DNA from: Paenibacillus forsythiae T98
GTDB lineage: Bacteria; Bacillota; Bacilli; Paenibacillales; Paenibacillaceae
Reading direction: 5' to 3'
Assembly (NCBI RefSeq): GCF_000520735.1
Contig: NZ_ASSC01000544.1
Location: 1-44,906, forward strand
DNA: 44,906 nucleotides
Part shown: piece by piece, positions 1-9,462 of the stretch
Position numbering within the stretch: the first letter of the stretch is position 1
How the letters are laid out: each line of letters starts with the position of its first letter
Notes under the pieces: generated by a model
Databases searched by the model: none
What the model was told of the DNA's origin: nothing
Seen by the model: only the letters and a program-made list of their open reading frames with translations
Position numbers and translations under genes: made by a program

Positions 1-962
1 CCCGCCATGGCAGCCGTCGCCAGCGGAGTGCCGCCGAATGTCGAGGCATGACTGCCCGGCGTGAACGCCTCGCGCAGATACCCCTTCGCCAGCATGACCC
101 CTGCCGGGAAACCGCTCGCTATTCCTTTCGCCACCGTGAAAATATCCGGCTCGATGCCGTAACGCTGATGCGCGAACAGCTTGCCCGTGCGGCCCATTCC
201 CGTCTGCACCTCGTCCACGATCAGCAAGAGACCGTGCTGCTCGCACAGCGCCACGACGCTGTTCAGGAACTCTTGCTGCACCTCAAGCACGCCGCCTTCC
301 GCCAGCACCATCTCCAGCATAATTGCCGCCGTATTTTCCCCGATAGCCGCTTCGAGCGCGGGAAGATCATGCAGCGGTACGGTGACGAAGCCTTGCGGAA
401 GGGGCAGGAAGCCGTCTTTTACCTTCTGCTGTCCCGTTGCCGTCAGCGTCGCCAGCGTGCGTCCGTGGAAGGACTGCTCGAACGTAATGACCTCATAGCG
501 GCCGTTGCCCTTCACCTTCTGGTGATAGCGGCGAGCCAGCTTGATCGCGGCTTCATTGGATTCCGCTCCGCTGTTGCAGAAGAACACCTGATCCGCGCAG
601 CTATTCTCGGTTAAGAGTTCGGCGACCTTGTCTTGTCCGGGGATGTGGAACAGGTTGGATACATGCCACAGCGTATCGATCTGGGCCTTCAATTTCTCGC
701 CAACCTTCTCCGGAGCATGTCCAAGGCTCGTTACCGCCAGACCGGAGGTGAAATCCAGATATTTATTGCCTTTGTCGTCCCATACCCAGCTTCCTTTGCC
801 CTTGACCAGACTGATGTCGTATCTCCCATAGGAAGGAAACACATGCTCCAGCTTGCCGGAAGCCGCCGTCTGGCCCGCCGTGCTGATTCCTGCCCCCGTA
901 TCTGCGGCTTGCAGTTCCTTCAAAGCATGGTTCTCCACCTGCGTAAGCTTGCTCATTTCCAT
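1..962 (-). CDS. argD: Acetylornithine aminotransferase, 3' end outside window
   Basis: PLP-dependent class III aminotransferase that converts N-acetylglutamate semialdehyde to N-acetylornithine in arginine synthesis. Translating the minus strand from 962 gives MEMSKLTQVENHALKELQ, then family signatures including KYLDFTSGLAVTSLGHAP, CNSGAESNEAA, SFHGRT, LIVDEVQTGMGRTG and the lysine region TVAKGIASG. About 320 codons are visible with no stop, so the C-terminus lies beyond base 1. The ATG at 962 is chosen because a GGGGGAG ribosome site ends about 5 bases before it; a second in-frame ATG lies two codons later. It is the last visible gene of argCJBD, 166 bases after argB. Identity is strong from the motifs and the operon. 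Confidence 0.95.
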   Translation of the reverse strand, partial: MEMSKLTQVENHALKELQAADTGAGISTAGQTAASGKLEHVFPSYGRYDISLVKGKGSWVWDDKGNKYLDFTSGLAVTSLGHAPEKVGEKLKAQIDTLWHVSNLFHIPGQDKVAELLTENSCADQVFFCNSGAESNEAAIKLARRYHQKVKGNGRYEVITFEQSFHGRTLATLTATGQQKVKDGFLPLPQGFVTVPLHDLPALEAAIGENTAAIMLEMVLAEGGVLEVQQEFLNSVVALCEQHGLLLIVDEVQTGMGRTGKLFAHQRYGIEPDIFTVAKGIASGFPAGVMLAKGYLREAFTPGSHASTFGGTPLATAAMA

Positions 963-1128
963 ACACTCTCCCCCCGCCCACACCGCCTGACGCGGTTGCC
1001 GGTAATATTCATCGTTCATTTGTACTCAAGAAGAAACGCCTGGCGGCGTCCGTGAAAAGACTCAGCCCGCTGGCCGCCTCATTGCTTCATTGCCGATTGA
1101 TAACAATCCTTACGCCCTTAAAGCGCTA

Positions 1129-1959
1129 CTACTCCCGCACAATCCGCGTACCGATCGTTTCGCCGGACAGCACCCGGCTCAGCACGCCCGGCTCTTTGCC
1201 GTCGACAATGACGACTTCGGACACGCTGCCCTGGATACAGTCCACCGCAGCCCGGACCTTGGGAATCATGCCCCCGTAAATCTCGCCGCTGTCAATCATA
1301 TTGTCAATCTCCGCAACCGTTACTACCGGCAGAACCTGCTTGCTTCCATCTTCCGCAGTCGTCAAAATGCCCGGAACATCCGTCACGACAATCATTTGCG
1401 GCGACTTCATGTAAGAGGCGACCGCTCCCGCAGCCGTATCCGCATTAATATTGTACCGTTGGCCGGAGCCGTCCACGCCCAGCGGCGCGATTACAGGAAT
1501 ATATCCGAGCGCCAGAATACCGGCTATAATGTCCGCCTCAACTGCGGTCACATGGCCTACCAGCCCCACCTCGTCGCTATTCGCCACAGGAGCGGCAGTA
1601 ATAAGGTTGCCATCCACGCCGGACAAGCCGATCGCCCTGCCGCCGCTCCCTTGAATCCGCCTCACAATGGCCTTGTTGATGCTGCCCGACAGCGTCATCT
1701 CCACTACGTCGAGCACCTCCTCGGTTGTCACCCGCAGGCCGTTCACAAAGCTGCTCTCGATGCCGAGACGAGACAGATTGCCCGATATCGCCGGGCCGCC
1801 GCCGTGGACGATAATCGCCTGTACACCGTCCTCCTGCAAATGCCGAAGCTCATCGAAAAAAGAATCCGGAAGCGCGGTCAGCGTGCTTCCGCCGCACTTC
1901 ATCACAAACATTCTCTCGTTGCCCGCGCTATTCGTTTCATATGCGTCGCTTTGCGTCAT
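1129..1959 (-). CDS. argB: Acetylglutamate kinase
   Basis: Amino acid kinase family enzyme that phosphorylates N-acetylglutamate with ATP, the second step of arginine synthesis. The 276-residue product has the N-terminal nucleotide-binding loop FVMKCGGSTL, the IIVHGGGPAIS glycine loop, VNGLRVTTEEVLDVVEM (substrate site) and the C-terminal GGMIPKVRAAVDCI segment. The reading frame is open further upstream to 2073, but that part would overlap argJ. The ATG at 1959 has an AAGGA about 10 bases before it and gives the family length. It sits 82 bases after argJ. Confidence 0.95.
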   Translation of the reverse strand: MTQSDAYETNSAGNERMFVMKCGGSTLTALPDSFFDELRHLQEDGVQAIIVHGGGPAISGNLSRLGIESSFVNGLRVTTEEVLDVVEMTLSGSINKAIVRRIQGSGGRAIGLSGVDGNLITAAPVANSDEVGLVGHVTAVEADIIAGILALGYIPVIAPLGVDGSGQRYNINADTAAGAVASYMKSPQMIVVTDVPGILTTAEDGSKQVLPVVTVAEIDNMIDSGEIYGGMIPKVRAAVDCIQGSVSEVVIVDGKEPGVLSRVLSGETIGTRIVRE

Positions 1960-2041
1960 GAGTTCGTTATCCTTCCTTATAAAAGGCACTATTATGCCTG
2001 ATTCATATATCCTGGTCATAACTTGGCCGGAGAACCCTCGC

Positions 2042-3268
2042 TTAAGTCCGGTATGCGGCGTTAATCCGCACATAATCGTATGTCAGATCGCAGCCCCATG
2101 CGGTGGCGCTGCCCTCGCCGTCGGCCAGATCTACTGTTATCAGCGTGGTATCACCCTGCAAATAGGCCAGGGCTTCCGCTTCGTCAAACGCCACCGGCTT
2201 GGACTGGCGCAGCACCTCGATCGTGCCGAGCGATATATCCACCTTGTCGACCGAAACCGGAACGCCAGCTCTGCCTACTGCGGCAATAATCCGTCCCCAG
2301 TTCGCGTCCGCGCCGAAAATCGCGGATTTAACCAGGCTGGAGCCTACCACCGTCTTCGCAATCGCCCGAGCCGCCGCTTCATCGCCCGCTCCGTTGATCT
2401 GCACCTCGACCAAATGGGTTGCGCCTTCGCCGTCTCTGGCAATCGCCTTGGCAAGATGGCGGCACACATGCGTGAACGCCGCTTCAAAAGCCTCCCAATC
2501 CGGATGCTCTCCGTTCAGCTCTTCACTCCCGGCCAGACCGCTGGCCATCGCAACGAGCATATCGTTCGTGCTTGTATCCCCGTCAACGGTAATCATATTG
2601 AAGGTTGTATCCGTCGCCTTGCGCAGCAGGGCGTGAAGCTCCTCCTGCCGGATGGCCGCATCGGTTGTAATAAAGCCGAGCATCGTGGCCATATTCGGAT
2701 GAATCATGCCCGAGCCCTTCGCCGCACCGGCGATCAAGACTTCCGTATCCCCGACCTTGAGCCTGACGCAGCATTCCTTTTTTACCAGATCAGTGGTCAA
2801 AATCGCCTGGCAGAATTCCTCCGCCCCGTCCGCATCGCCCGACAGCTTCTCCGGGAGAGCGGCCAGGCCGCTGCGCACCCGGTCCATCTTCAGCAGCTCG
2901 CCAATCACGCCCGTCGATGCAACCGCCACATCGTCTTCGCTTACGCCCAGATGACTCGCGGCGACCGCCCGCATCTCATAGGCATCGGCTTCACCCTGTT
3001 CTCCGGTGCAGGCATTGGCATTGCCGCTGTTGACAACTACAGCCCGCAGAATGCCGCTGCCGAGGCTTTCGCGTGTGACTTTAAGAGGAGCGGCCTGGAA
3101 CAGATTGGTCGTATATACCGCCGCAGCCGTCGCCGGCACCTCGCACAGTATGGCGGCGAGATCGTTGCGGTCGGTCTTTTTCAAGCCGCAGTGCAGGCCT
3201 CCGGATGTAAATCCTCTGGGTGTCGTGATGCTTCCGCCTTCCACGACGGTGTACAGCTTCTCGCTCAT
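2042..3268 (-). CDS. argJ: Bifunctional ornithine acetyltransferase / N-acetylglutamate synthase
   Basis: ArgJ recycles the acetyl group from N-acetylornithine to glutamate. In the bifunctional form it also makes N-acetylglutamate from acetyl-CoA. The precursor self-cleaves before a threonine: the motif GSGMIHPNMATML places the nucleophile at Thr195 when counted from the ATG at 3268. Other family marks are TTPRGFTSGGLHCGLKK, NSGNANACTG and STGVIGE. A GTG at 3283 in the same frame would add five residues, but it lacks a ribosome site; the ATG at 3268 has a weak GGGAA upstream. It follows argC by about 20 bases. A separate argA is not needed if this ArgJ is bifunctional; that cannot be told from sequence alone. 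Confidence 0.93.
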   Translation of the reverse strand: MSEKLYTVVEGGSITTPRGFTSGGLHCGLKKTDRNDLAAILCEVPATAAAVYTTNLFQAAPLKVTRESLGSGILRAVVVNSGNANACTGEQGEADAYEMRAVAASHLGVSEDDVAVASTGVIGELLKMDRVRSGLAALPEKLSGDADGAEEFCQAILTTDLVKKECCVRLKVGDTEVLIAGAAKGSGMIHPNMATMLGFITTDAAIRQEELHALLRKATDTTFNMITVDGDTSTNDMLVAMASGLAGSEELNGEHPDWEAFEAAFTHVCRHLAKAIARDGEGATHLVEVQINGAGDEAAARAIAKTVVGSSLVKSAIFGADANWGRIIAAVGRAGVPVSVDKVDISLGTIEVLRQSKPVAFDEAEALAYLQGDTTLITVDLADGEGSATAWGCDLTYDYVRINAAYRT

Positions 3269-3289
3269 GTTCTTATTTCCCACTTGACT

Positions 3290-4345
3290 TTACGGATACA
3301 CAGGCGTGTAACCGAGCCCAAGGGTTTCCTCCCATCCCATCATTAAATTGAGATTCTGAATCGCCTGCCCCGCTGCGCCTTTCACGAGATTGTCGATGAC
3401 CGAAACAATGGTGATCCGGCCCGTACGGGCGTCCGCCGCAAATCCGATGTCGCAGTAATTCGATCCGCTGACTTCCTTCGTCGCCGGCCAAATTCCGGCA
3501 CCCCGCACCCGAACAAAAGATCGGCCTTCGTAATAGCTGCGGTACAATTCAATAAAGTCCTGCTCGCTGTAATCCCCGGTCATGCCAGCGTAAATCGTAG
3601 CCATAATCCCCCGGGTCATCGGAACGAGATGCGTGGTGAACGTGACCGTCACCGCTTCTCCGGCAATCTCCGCAAGCGCCTGCTCGATTTCGGGAGTATG
3701 CTGGTGCTTGTTGATCTTATAGGCTTTGAAGTTCTCATTCACTTCCGCATAATGAACGCCCAGGTTCACTCCGCGCCCGGCGCCTGATACGCCCGATTTC
3801 GCGTCAACGATGATGCTGTCCGGTTTGATCCAGCCCGCCTTTACCGCCGGAATCAGACCAAGCAGCGTCGCTGTCGGGTAGCAGCCCGGATTAGAGATGA
3901 GCTCCGCGCCCGCTGCACGTTCCCCGAATACCTCGCACAGCCCGTAGACCGCCTGCTCCAGATAGCTCTCCAAGGGAGCCGGACGCTTGTACCAGCGCTC
4001 GTATTCGCTGCCGTCCTTCAGCCGGAAATCGCCCGACAGATCCACAACCTTAAGCCCCGCCTCCAGCAGCTGCGGAACCAGCTCGGCGCTGACGCCGTGC
4101 GGCGTCGCCGTGAACACGACATCCGCCCTCTCCTTGATCTCCGCCGGTTCCACCCCATCCAGATTTCGGCTTAGCACGCCGGTCAAATGCGGAAACCCTT
4201 CTTCGAGCGGCGCTCCCGCGCTTGACGAGGAGATCACTGAAGTAATTTCAACCTTCGGATGACCCTGCAGCAGCCTGATCAGCTCCACGCCTCCATATCC
4301 TGTCGATCCTACAATTGCCGCCCTTAACTTGCCTTCCACCGTCAT
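3290..4345 (-). CDS. argC: N-acetyl-gamma-glutamyl-phosphate reductase
   Basis: NADPH-dependent reductase for the third step of arginine synthesis and first gene of argCJBD here. The 351-residue protein starts with a Rossmann motif (IVGSTGYGGVELIRLL). The catalytic cysteine is Cys155 in SNPGCYPTA. HLVPMTRGIMAT belongs to the substrate domain. The ATG at 4345 has an AGGAGG 7-8 bases upstream. The 100 bases before it hold a promoter overlapped by two ARG-box-like operators, so arginine repression by ArgR/AhrC is likely. Confidence 0.96.
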   Translation of the reverse strand: MTVEGKLRAAIVGSTGYGGVELIRLLQGHPKVEITSVISSSSAGAPLEEGFPHLTGVLSRNLDGVEPAEIKERADVVFTATPHGVSAELVPQLLEAGLKVVDLSGDFRLKDGSEYERWYKRPAPLESYLEQAVYGLCEVFGERAAGAELISNPGCYPTATLLGLIPAVKAGWIKPDSIIVDAKSGVSGAGRGVNLGVHYAEVNENFKAYKINKHQHTPEIEQALAEIAGEAVTVTFTTHLVPMTRGIMATIYAGMTGDYSEQDFIELYRSYYEGRSFVRVRGAGIWPATKEVSGSNYCDIGFAADARTGRITIVSVIDNLVKGAAGQAIQNLNLMMGWEETLGLGYTPVYP

Positions 4346-4410
4346 TCCGGTTCCTCCTGCCTTTTCTCTCTATTATACCGGATATATCCACTATCCGCCG
4401 TCCTAAGAAG

Positions 4411-4448
4411 TATGTATTATTATACGTCCAAATTAATATAAATACAAC
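4411..4448 (+). promoter_or_regulatory. Tandem ARG boxes (ArgR/AhrC operator) before argC
   Basis: Two 18-bp AT-rich imperfect palindromes resemble the ArgR consensus TNTGNATWWWWATNCANA. The box at 4411-4428, read on the plus strand, matches 12 of 14 defined positions. The box at 4431-4448, read on the minus strand, matches 11 of 14. Their centres are 20 bp apart, about two helical turns, as expected for a pair bound by an ArgR hexamer. The downstream box covers the -10 of the argC promoter candidate. Operator role is inferred. Confidence 0.6.
4419..4447 (-). promoter_or_regulatory. Candidate SigA promoter of argCJBD
   Basis: On the minus strand a TTGTAT (4447-4442) is followed after 17 bp by a perfect TATAAT (4424-4419). 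The start site would lie about 70 bases before the argC ATG. The -35 is only half consensus. A second TATAAT nearer the gene (about 4378) lacks a good -35, so it is less favoured. Confidence 0.5.
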
Positions 4449-4528
4449 CGATTATGTAACATTTGCCGGATGTAGAAACGGCGGTTCGCCTCCCCTTATT
4501 GTGCACATTTCTGCCGCCCTTATTTTCG

Positions 4529-4548
4529 AAAAAAAAGAAGCGCGCTTC
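4529..4548 (-). terminator. Candidate terminator after yitT
   Basis: Just past the yitT stop the minus strand reads GAAGCGCGCTTC followed by eight T. The palindrome can form only a 4-5 bp GC-rich stem with a small loop, extendable by G-U pairs. The T run is good, so it is a plausible but short intrinsic terminator separating prfB-yitT from argC. Confidence 0.55.
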
Positions 4549-4569
4549 CCCTATCCGGCATAGGAAAAA

Positions 4570-5454
4570 CTACGCATCTCTCTTGAATCCTTGGCCCAGC
4601 ACCTCATGCGCGTCACTGATAATAACGAAGGCTCCGGGGTCCACCGAGCGGACAATCGCCTTCAGACGGGTCGTCTCATTCTGTCCGACCGCTACCATCA
4701 GCACCGTGCGGCTGTCGCCGGTATATCCTCCTTGCGCGTCCAGCTTCGTTAATCCCCGGTTCAGATCATGCAAAATCGCTTCGGAGATCTCCTCGGGATG
4801 ATCCGAAATGATGTAGGCAACCTTGGTGTAGCTGAAGCCCACTTCCAGCGCGTCGATCACCCGGCCTGTCACGAACAGGCCGATCAGCGCATACATCGCC
4901 TGCTCCATCCCCAGCACGAAGGCCGCCAGCGTAATTACCGTGCCGTCCAGCAGCACGACGGACATGGAGAAGCTGAGTCCGGTCACCTTCTGGATAATCT
5001 GCGCCAGAATCGTCAGGCCCCCTGTCGATCCTCGTCCGCGGAACACAAGACCCAGACCCAGACCGACGCCAATTCCGCCGTAGATTGAGGCCAGCAGAGG
5101 ATTATTGGTCGGCACCGGACCGTCCTTGGTCAAATAAATAAACAGCGGCAGCACAATGCTGCCCAGCAGCGACCTTAGTCCATAGTTCCGGCCCAGGATG
5201 AGCACGCCAAGAATAAAGAGCGGAAGGTTAAGCGCCCATTGCGTAAAAGCCGGCTCCGCTCCAAGCCACGCCTCCGCCAAGACGGACAAGCCCGATATGC
5301 CGCCGGAAGCGATCCGGTTCGGCAGCATGAACAAGTTAAATGCGAGCGCGGTAATAAGCGAGCCGGCTGCGATCATCGTTGTATCCGCAACATGGCGGAG
5401 CGGTCCGTTCAGCGGAATCAGCGGCGGCCTGCCCCGTCTATTTAGTTTGGGCAT
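4570..5454 (-). CDS. YitT family membrane protein (DUF161 plus DUF2179)
   Basis: A 294-residue integral membrane protein. The first ~190 residues contain about five hydrophobic segments (for example LITALAFNLFMLP and LFILGVLILG) with glycine-rich loops such as IASGGISGLSVLAE and GSTGGLTILAQII, the DUF161/YitT pattern. The last ~80 residues form a soluble DUF2179-like domain (AYIISDHPEEISEAILHDL, then ending near DPGAFVIISDAHEVLG). Family function is not settled. It starts three bases after the prfB stop with only a weak GAGG site, suggesting translational coupling. Co-transcription with prfB is inferred from spacing. Confidence 0.85.
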   Translation of the reverse strand: MPKLNRRGRPPLIPLNGPLRHVADTTMIAAGSLITALAFNLFMLPNRIASGGISGLSVLAEAWLGAEPAFTQWALNLPLFILGVLILGRNYGLRSLLGSIVLPLFIYLTKDGPVPTNNPLLASIYGGIGVGLGLGLVFRGRGSTGGLTILAQIIQKVTGLSFSMSVVLLDGTVITLAAFVLGMEQAMYALIGLFVTGRVIDALEVGFSYTKVAYIISDHPEEISEAILHDLNRGLTKLDAQGGYTGDSRTVLMVAVGQNETTRLKAIVRSVDPGAFVIISDAHEVLGQGFKRDA

Positions 5455-5457
5455 GGG

Positions 5458-6571
5458 TTATTCGGCCTCGGTCTTGATCTGGCCGCGCAAATAACCGTCG
5501 ATAAAGGCGTCCAGATCACCGTCCATCACGGCACCCACATTCCCCGTCTCCACCGAGGTCCGGTGATCCTTGACCATGCTGTACGGGTGGAAGACGTAGG
5601 AACGGATCTGGCTGCCCCAGGCGATATCCGACTGCTCGCCGCGAATCTCATCCAGCTCGCGCTGCTGTTCTTCCAGCTTGCGCTCATACAGCTTGGAGCG
5701 CAGCATCGTCATCGCGCGCTCCCGGTTCTTGATCTGGGAGCGTTCATTCTGGCAGGTAACGACTATGCCGGTCGGCAGGTGGGTAATCCGGACCGCCGAA
5801 TCCGTCGTATTGATATGCTGTCCGCCCGCGCCGGTAGCCCGGTACGTGTCGATCTTCAGATCCTCGGTGCGCACCTCAATTTCGATGTCCTCATTGATTT
5901 CCGGCACGACGTCACAGGATACAAAGGAGGTATGACGGCGGCCCGAGGCGTCGAACGGAGAAATGCGCACCAGACGGTGAACGCCTTTTTCCGCCTTCAA
6001 ATAGCCGTAGGCGTTATAGCCTTTGATCAGCAGCGTCACGCTCTTGATTCCGGCCTCATCGCCCGGCAGATAGTCCAGAACCTCTACCTTGAAGCCGCGC
6101 TTCTCGGCCCAGCGGGTGTACATTCTCAGCAGCATCTGGCCCCAGTCCTGGGATTCGGTCCCCCCGGCCCCCGGATGAAGCTCCAGGATGGCGTTCAGCT
6201 TATCGTATGGCTGATTAAGCAGGAGCTGAAGCTCGAACTCCTCCAGCTTGCCCGTCAGCGCCTCTACATTCGAGCCGATTTCAGCAGCCAGTTCCTCGTC
6301 TCCTTCTTCCTCGGCGAGCTCGGCCATCAGCAGCGCGTCGTCATACTCCTGCTGAAGCCTCTGGTATTGGTCCACGCCGGATTTCACGGCGTTCATTTCG
6401 GCAATCACGCTCTGCGCCTTCTCATTATCATCCCAGAAATCCGGAGCGGCCATCTTCTCCTCGAAGTTGGCGATCATCTCCTGCTTGAGGTCTAAGTCAA
6501 AGAGACCCCCTAAGGTTGGTTAATTTCTTGCCGATTTCGCGCAAGTCTTGCTTTACACTTGGATCAATCAT
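5458..6571 (-). CDS. prfB: Peptide chain release factor 2, joined by programmed +1 frameshift
   Basis: RF2 ends translation at UGA and UAA. The gene is in two frames. Frame one runs from the ATG at 6571 for 24 codons ([20 protein letters not shown] then RGSL) to an in-frame UGA at 6499-6497. Slipping +1 on CTT continues as [15 protein letters not shown] to the stop at 5458, giving 370 residues. The stop-codon recognition tripeptide SPF is at about 204-206 and the peptidyl-hydrolysis motif GGQ at 249-251. A standard ORF caller would start it wrongly at 6477. It follows secA, the usual hpf-secA-prfB order. Confidence 0.97.
6497..6511 (-). promoter_or_regulatory. RF2 autoregulatory frameshift site
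   Basis: The minus strand reads AGGGGGTCTCTTTGAC. The Shine-Dalgarno-like AGGGGG (6511-6506) sits just before the slippery CTT (6502-6500) and the in-frame TGA (6499-6497), followed by C. This is the conserved RF2 arrangement: low RF2 leaves the UGA slow to decode and favours slipping, so RF2 controls its own level. Confidence 0.95.
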
Positions 6572-6626
6572 GGACTCACTGCACCTTTCCGTAACCTTGT
6601 ACTTGAGATAGATGTATTCAGGAAGA

Positions 6627-6668
6627 AACGGCTGAGCCGCTTACGGGAATCTCCCCGGCCCAGCCGTT
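6627..6668 (-). terminator. Long stem-loop between secA and prfB
   Basis: The arms 6656-6668 and 6627-6639 form a 13-bp GC-rich stem with one G-U pair around a 16-base loop. The sequence after it on the minus strand is TTTCTTCC, a poor T run. It could be a partial terminator or an attenuator that lowers prfB expression relative to secA. Confidence 0.5.
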
Positions 6669-6712
6669 CTACGTTGTCGCCATACCGCCTTAGCGGGCGG
6701 CTTAAGCCCTGC

Positions 6713-9220
6713 TCAGGCATTTTGTCCGTGGCAATTCTTGAATTTCTTGCCACTGCCGCAAGGACAAGGATCATTGCGCCCCACCGTCGCCTCGACCGCT
6801 ACCGGACGCTTCTCGGCAGGCTCGCCGTTGGTGGAGATTTTGTTCTCTTCCACAACCGATTGACGCTCCTGGTTCGTCTCAATGTGGGCCTTCATAATGT
6901 AGGTCGCCACTTCTTCCTGGATGGTCGCCGTCATCGCATTGAACATCTCAAAGCCTTCAAACTGATATTCGCGCAGCGGATCGGTGCCGCCGTAAGCGCG
7001 CAGGTGAATCCCTTGGCGAAGCTGGTCCATCGCATCAATATGATCCATCCATTTGCTGTCGACGGCGCGCAGCACGATAACCTTCTCGAACTCGCGCACG
7101 AGCTCGGAGCCAAGGCGTTCTTCACGGGCGGCGTATTTCTCCAGCACCTTCCCGAAGATGAACTCCACGATCTCCTCCGCTTCCTTGCCCCACAAATCGT
7201 CGCGGGTAAGGGCACCTTCATCGAGCAGCTTGCTGTTCACATAGTCAGCCACTTCCTGTAATTCCCAGTTCTCGGGGATATCATCGCTGCAATGCGCCTC
7301 TACGACCCGATCAATGACCGGTCGGATCATTTCGACGACAACATCCTTGATATTATCCGATTCGAGAATTTCGCGGCGCTGCTTGTAGATGATTTCACGC
7401 TGCTGGTTCATAACATCATCATATTGGAGAACGACCTTACGGATGTCAAAGTTGTTGCCCTCGACCCGTTTCTGGGCCGACTCTACCGCACGGGTAATCA
7501 TGCGGCTCTCGATCGGCTGGTCCTCCTCGAAGCCCAGGCGCTCCATCATATTCAGCACATTGTCCGCGCCGAAACGCTTCATCAGTTCATCGCCCAGCGA
7601 CAGATAGAACTGCGTCGAGCCCGGATCGCCCTGGCGGCCCGCCCGGCCGCGAAGCTGGTTGTCGATCCGCCGCGATTCATGGCGCTCCGTACCAATAATA
7701 TGCAGGCCGCCGAGCTCCGATACACCTTCACCCAAGATAATGTCCGTGCCGCGTCCCGCCATATTGGTTGCAATCGTCACGGTCCCGGGTTGTCCCGCAT
7801 GCGAGATGATTTCCGCTTCCGCCGCATGATGCTTGGCGTTCAGCACCTGATGCTTGACGCCCTTGCGCTTCAGCATTTCCGACACCCGTTCGGAATTCTC
7901 AATCGATACCGTACCGACCAGCACCGGTTGGTTCTTCTTATGCCGTTCCACAATCTCCTCAACAACGGCGTTAAACTTGCCGTTCTCGCTCTTGTAGACG
8001 ACATCCGGCAGATCTGCGCGCCGGTTCGGCTTGTTCGTCGGCACCTGGAGAACCTCCAGCCCGTAAATCTTCTTGAATTCCTCTTCTTCCGTCTTGGCCG
8101 TACCGGTCATGCCGCCCAGCTTGCGGTACATGCGGAAGTAGTTCTGGAACGTAATCGTGGCGAGTGTCATGCTCTCGTTCTGTACCTGAATTTCTTCCTT
8201 CGCTTCAATCGCCTGATGCAGACCGTCGCTATAGCGGCGTCCCGCCATCAGCCGTCCCGTGAATTCATCGACGATGACAACCTCGTCGTCCGTCACCACA
8301 TAGTCAACATCACGGCGCATAATGACGTTGGCCTTGAGCGCCTGCACAATATGGTGATTGAGCGTAACGTGGCTGTGGTCATACAGGTTCTCGATGCCAA
8401 AAGCCTTCTCCGCCAGCGCCACGCCCTTCTCCGTCAGCGCGACGGACTTCACCTTGATATCGACGGTGTAATGCTCTTCAGGCTGCAATCTCTTTACAAA
8501 ACGGTCCGCCGCATAGTACAGCTCCGTCGACTTTTCGGCTTGTCCGGAGATGATGAGCGGCGTCCGCGCTTCATCGATCAGAATGGAGTCCACTTCGTCG
8601 ATGATACAGAAGTAGAGCGGGCGCTGCACCATCTGCTCTTTGTAGAGCACCATATTGTCGCGCAAATAGTCAAAACCGAATTCGTTGTTCGTGCCGTACG
8701 TAATATCGCAGGCGTAAGCATTCTGTTTATCGGCATGGTTCATGCCGTTCAGGTTGACCCCGACCGTCATGCCCAGGAAATTGTAGATTTGTCCCATTTG
8801 GGCGCTGTCGCGCTGGGCCAGATAATCATTGACCGTAACGACATGCACGCCTTGTCCAAGCAGAGCGTTCAAGTACACGGGCAGCGTGCCTACCAGCGTC
8901 TTGCCCTCGCCGGTCTTCATCTCGGCGATCCTGCCTTCATGCAGCGCCATCCCCCCGACGAGCTGGACATCAAAATGCCGCATACCCAGCGTCCGTTTCG
9001 AAGCTTCGCGTACGGTTGCGAACGCCTCCGGCAGAAGCTCCTCCAGCGTCTCCCCTTGTTCAATCCGGGCGCGGAACTCCCCGGTCTTGGCTCTTAAGGC
9101 ATCATCGGACAGCGCCTGAAATTCCGGCTCCAGTCCATTAATAATTTCGACCGTCTTCATCAGACGTTTGACATCGCGTTCATTCGTGTCGCCGAATATT
9201 TTCTTAACAAGTCCTAGCAT
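6713..9220 (-). CDS. secA: Preprotein translocase ATPase SecA
   Basis: Motor that drives unfolded preproteins through SecYEG. The 835-residue product shows Walker A TGEGKT (about 103-108), the DEVD box (208-211) in [19 protein letters not shown], the helicase motifs [10 protein letters not shown] and [10 protein letters not shown], the helical scaffold region, and a C-terminal zinc site [14 protein letters not shown] that in other SecA proteins binds SecB or the ribosome. The ATG at 9220 has AAAGGGG about 7 bases upstream. It lies about 600 bases after hpf, a gap partly filled by an apparent IS200/IS605 remnant. Confidence 0.98.
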   Translation of the reverse strand: MLGLVKKIFGDTNERDVKRLMKTVEIINGLEPEFQALSDDALRAKTGEFRARIEQGETLEELLPEAFATVREASKRTLGMRHFDVQLVGGMALHEGRIAEMKTGEGKTLVGTLPVYLNALLGQGVHVVTVNDYLAQRDSAQMGQIYNFLGMTVGVNLNGMNHADKQNAYACDITYGTNNEFGFDYLRDNMVLYKEQMVQRPLYFCIIDEVDSILIDEARTPLIISGQAEKSTELYYAADRFVKRLQPEEHYTVDIKVKSVALTEKGVALAEKAFGIENLYDHSHVTLNHHIVQALKANVIMRRDVDYVVTDDEVVIVDEFTGRLMAGRRYSDGLHQAIEAKEEIQVQNESMTLATITFQNYFRMYRKLGGMTGTAKTEEEEFKKIYGLEVLQVPTNKPNRRADLPDVVYKSENGKFNAVVEEIVERHKKNQPVLVGTVSIENSERVSEMLKRKGVKHQVLNAKHHAAEAEIISHAGQPGTVTIATNMAGRGTDIILGEGVSELGGLHIIGTERHESRRIDNQLRGRAGRQGDPGSTQFYLSLGDELMKRFGADNVLNMMERLGFEEDQPIESRMITRAVESAQKRVEGNNFDIRKVVLQYDDVMNQQREIIYKQRREILESDNIKDVVVEMIRPVIDRVVEAHCSDDIPENWELQEVADYVNSKLLDEGALTRDDLWGKEAEEIVEFIFGKVLEKYAAREERLGSELVREFEKVIVLRAVDSKWMDHIDAMDQLRQGIHLRAYGGTDPLREYQFEGFEMFNAMTATIQEEVATYIMKAHIETNQERQSVVEENKISTNGEPAEKRPVAVEATVGRNDPCPCGSGKKFKNCHGQNA

Positions 9221-9309
9221 CGTTAACCCCTTTCATGCAACACAGATGGTGGAACCTGAAGCCCATCCTCACAATATTGAAAGGGCCGCTGTATCGGTTC
9301 GATTCCGCT

Positions 9310-9462
9310 GCTTCCTGAACCTCTCATGGCTAAAGCCACGAGATTCCTGCGCTGAACACTCCCAATGAGTGAAGATAAGCAGGCTACCCCCGCAGTCCCT
9401 ACGGTTGAATACGAAATCGTATTGACTTTCAATCTCTGTTGGGCTGGACACTTGGTTGCCAT
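9310..9462 (-). mobile_element. Remnant right end of an IS200/IS605-type element (tnpB tail and omega-RNA-like hairpin)
   Basis: On the minus strand a short open stretch from about 9462 includes STVGTAGVACLSS, which resembles the TVGT(A/T)GI tail seen after the last conserved motif of TnpB proteins. It is followed at 9342-9323 by CTCGTGGC-TTTA-GCCATGAG, an 8-bp hairpin with one wobble, then AGGTTCA. A hairpin of this sequence type ending in TTCA is typical of IS605-family right ends and of the 3' end of the omega RNA. No catalytic TnpB or TnpA sequence is present in the window, so this would be a decayed solo end lying only ~90 bases before secA. Assignment rests on memory of the family motifs, hence moderate confidence. 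Confidence 0.45.

Noticed and set aside
1667-3346. 559-codon open frame on the plus strand across argB and argJ
   Set aside because: Spans two clear minus-strand genes; composition is that of reverse-complemented coding sequence.
7292-9097. 601-codon open frame on the plus strand opposite secA
   Set aside because: It is the exact antisense of a highly conserved secA with all motifs; GC-rich codon usage leaves the opposite frame open. No ribosome site or family features.
9223-9462. 79-codon open frame as a real gene before secA
   Set aside because: No ribosome site for its start and it carries an IS605-type tail and hairpin; better read as a mobile element remnant.
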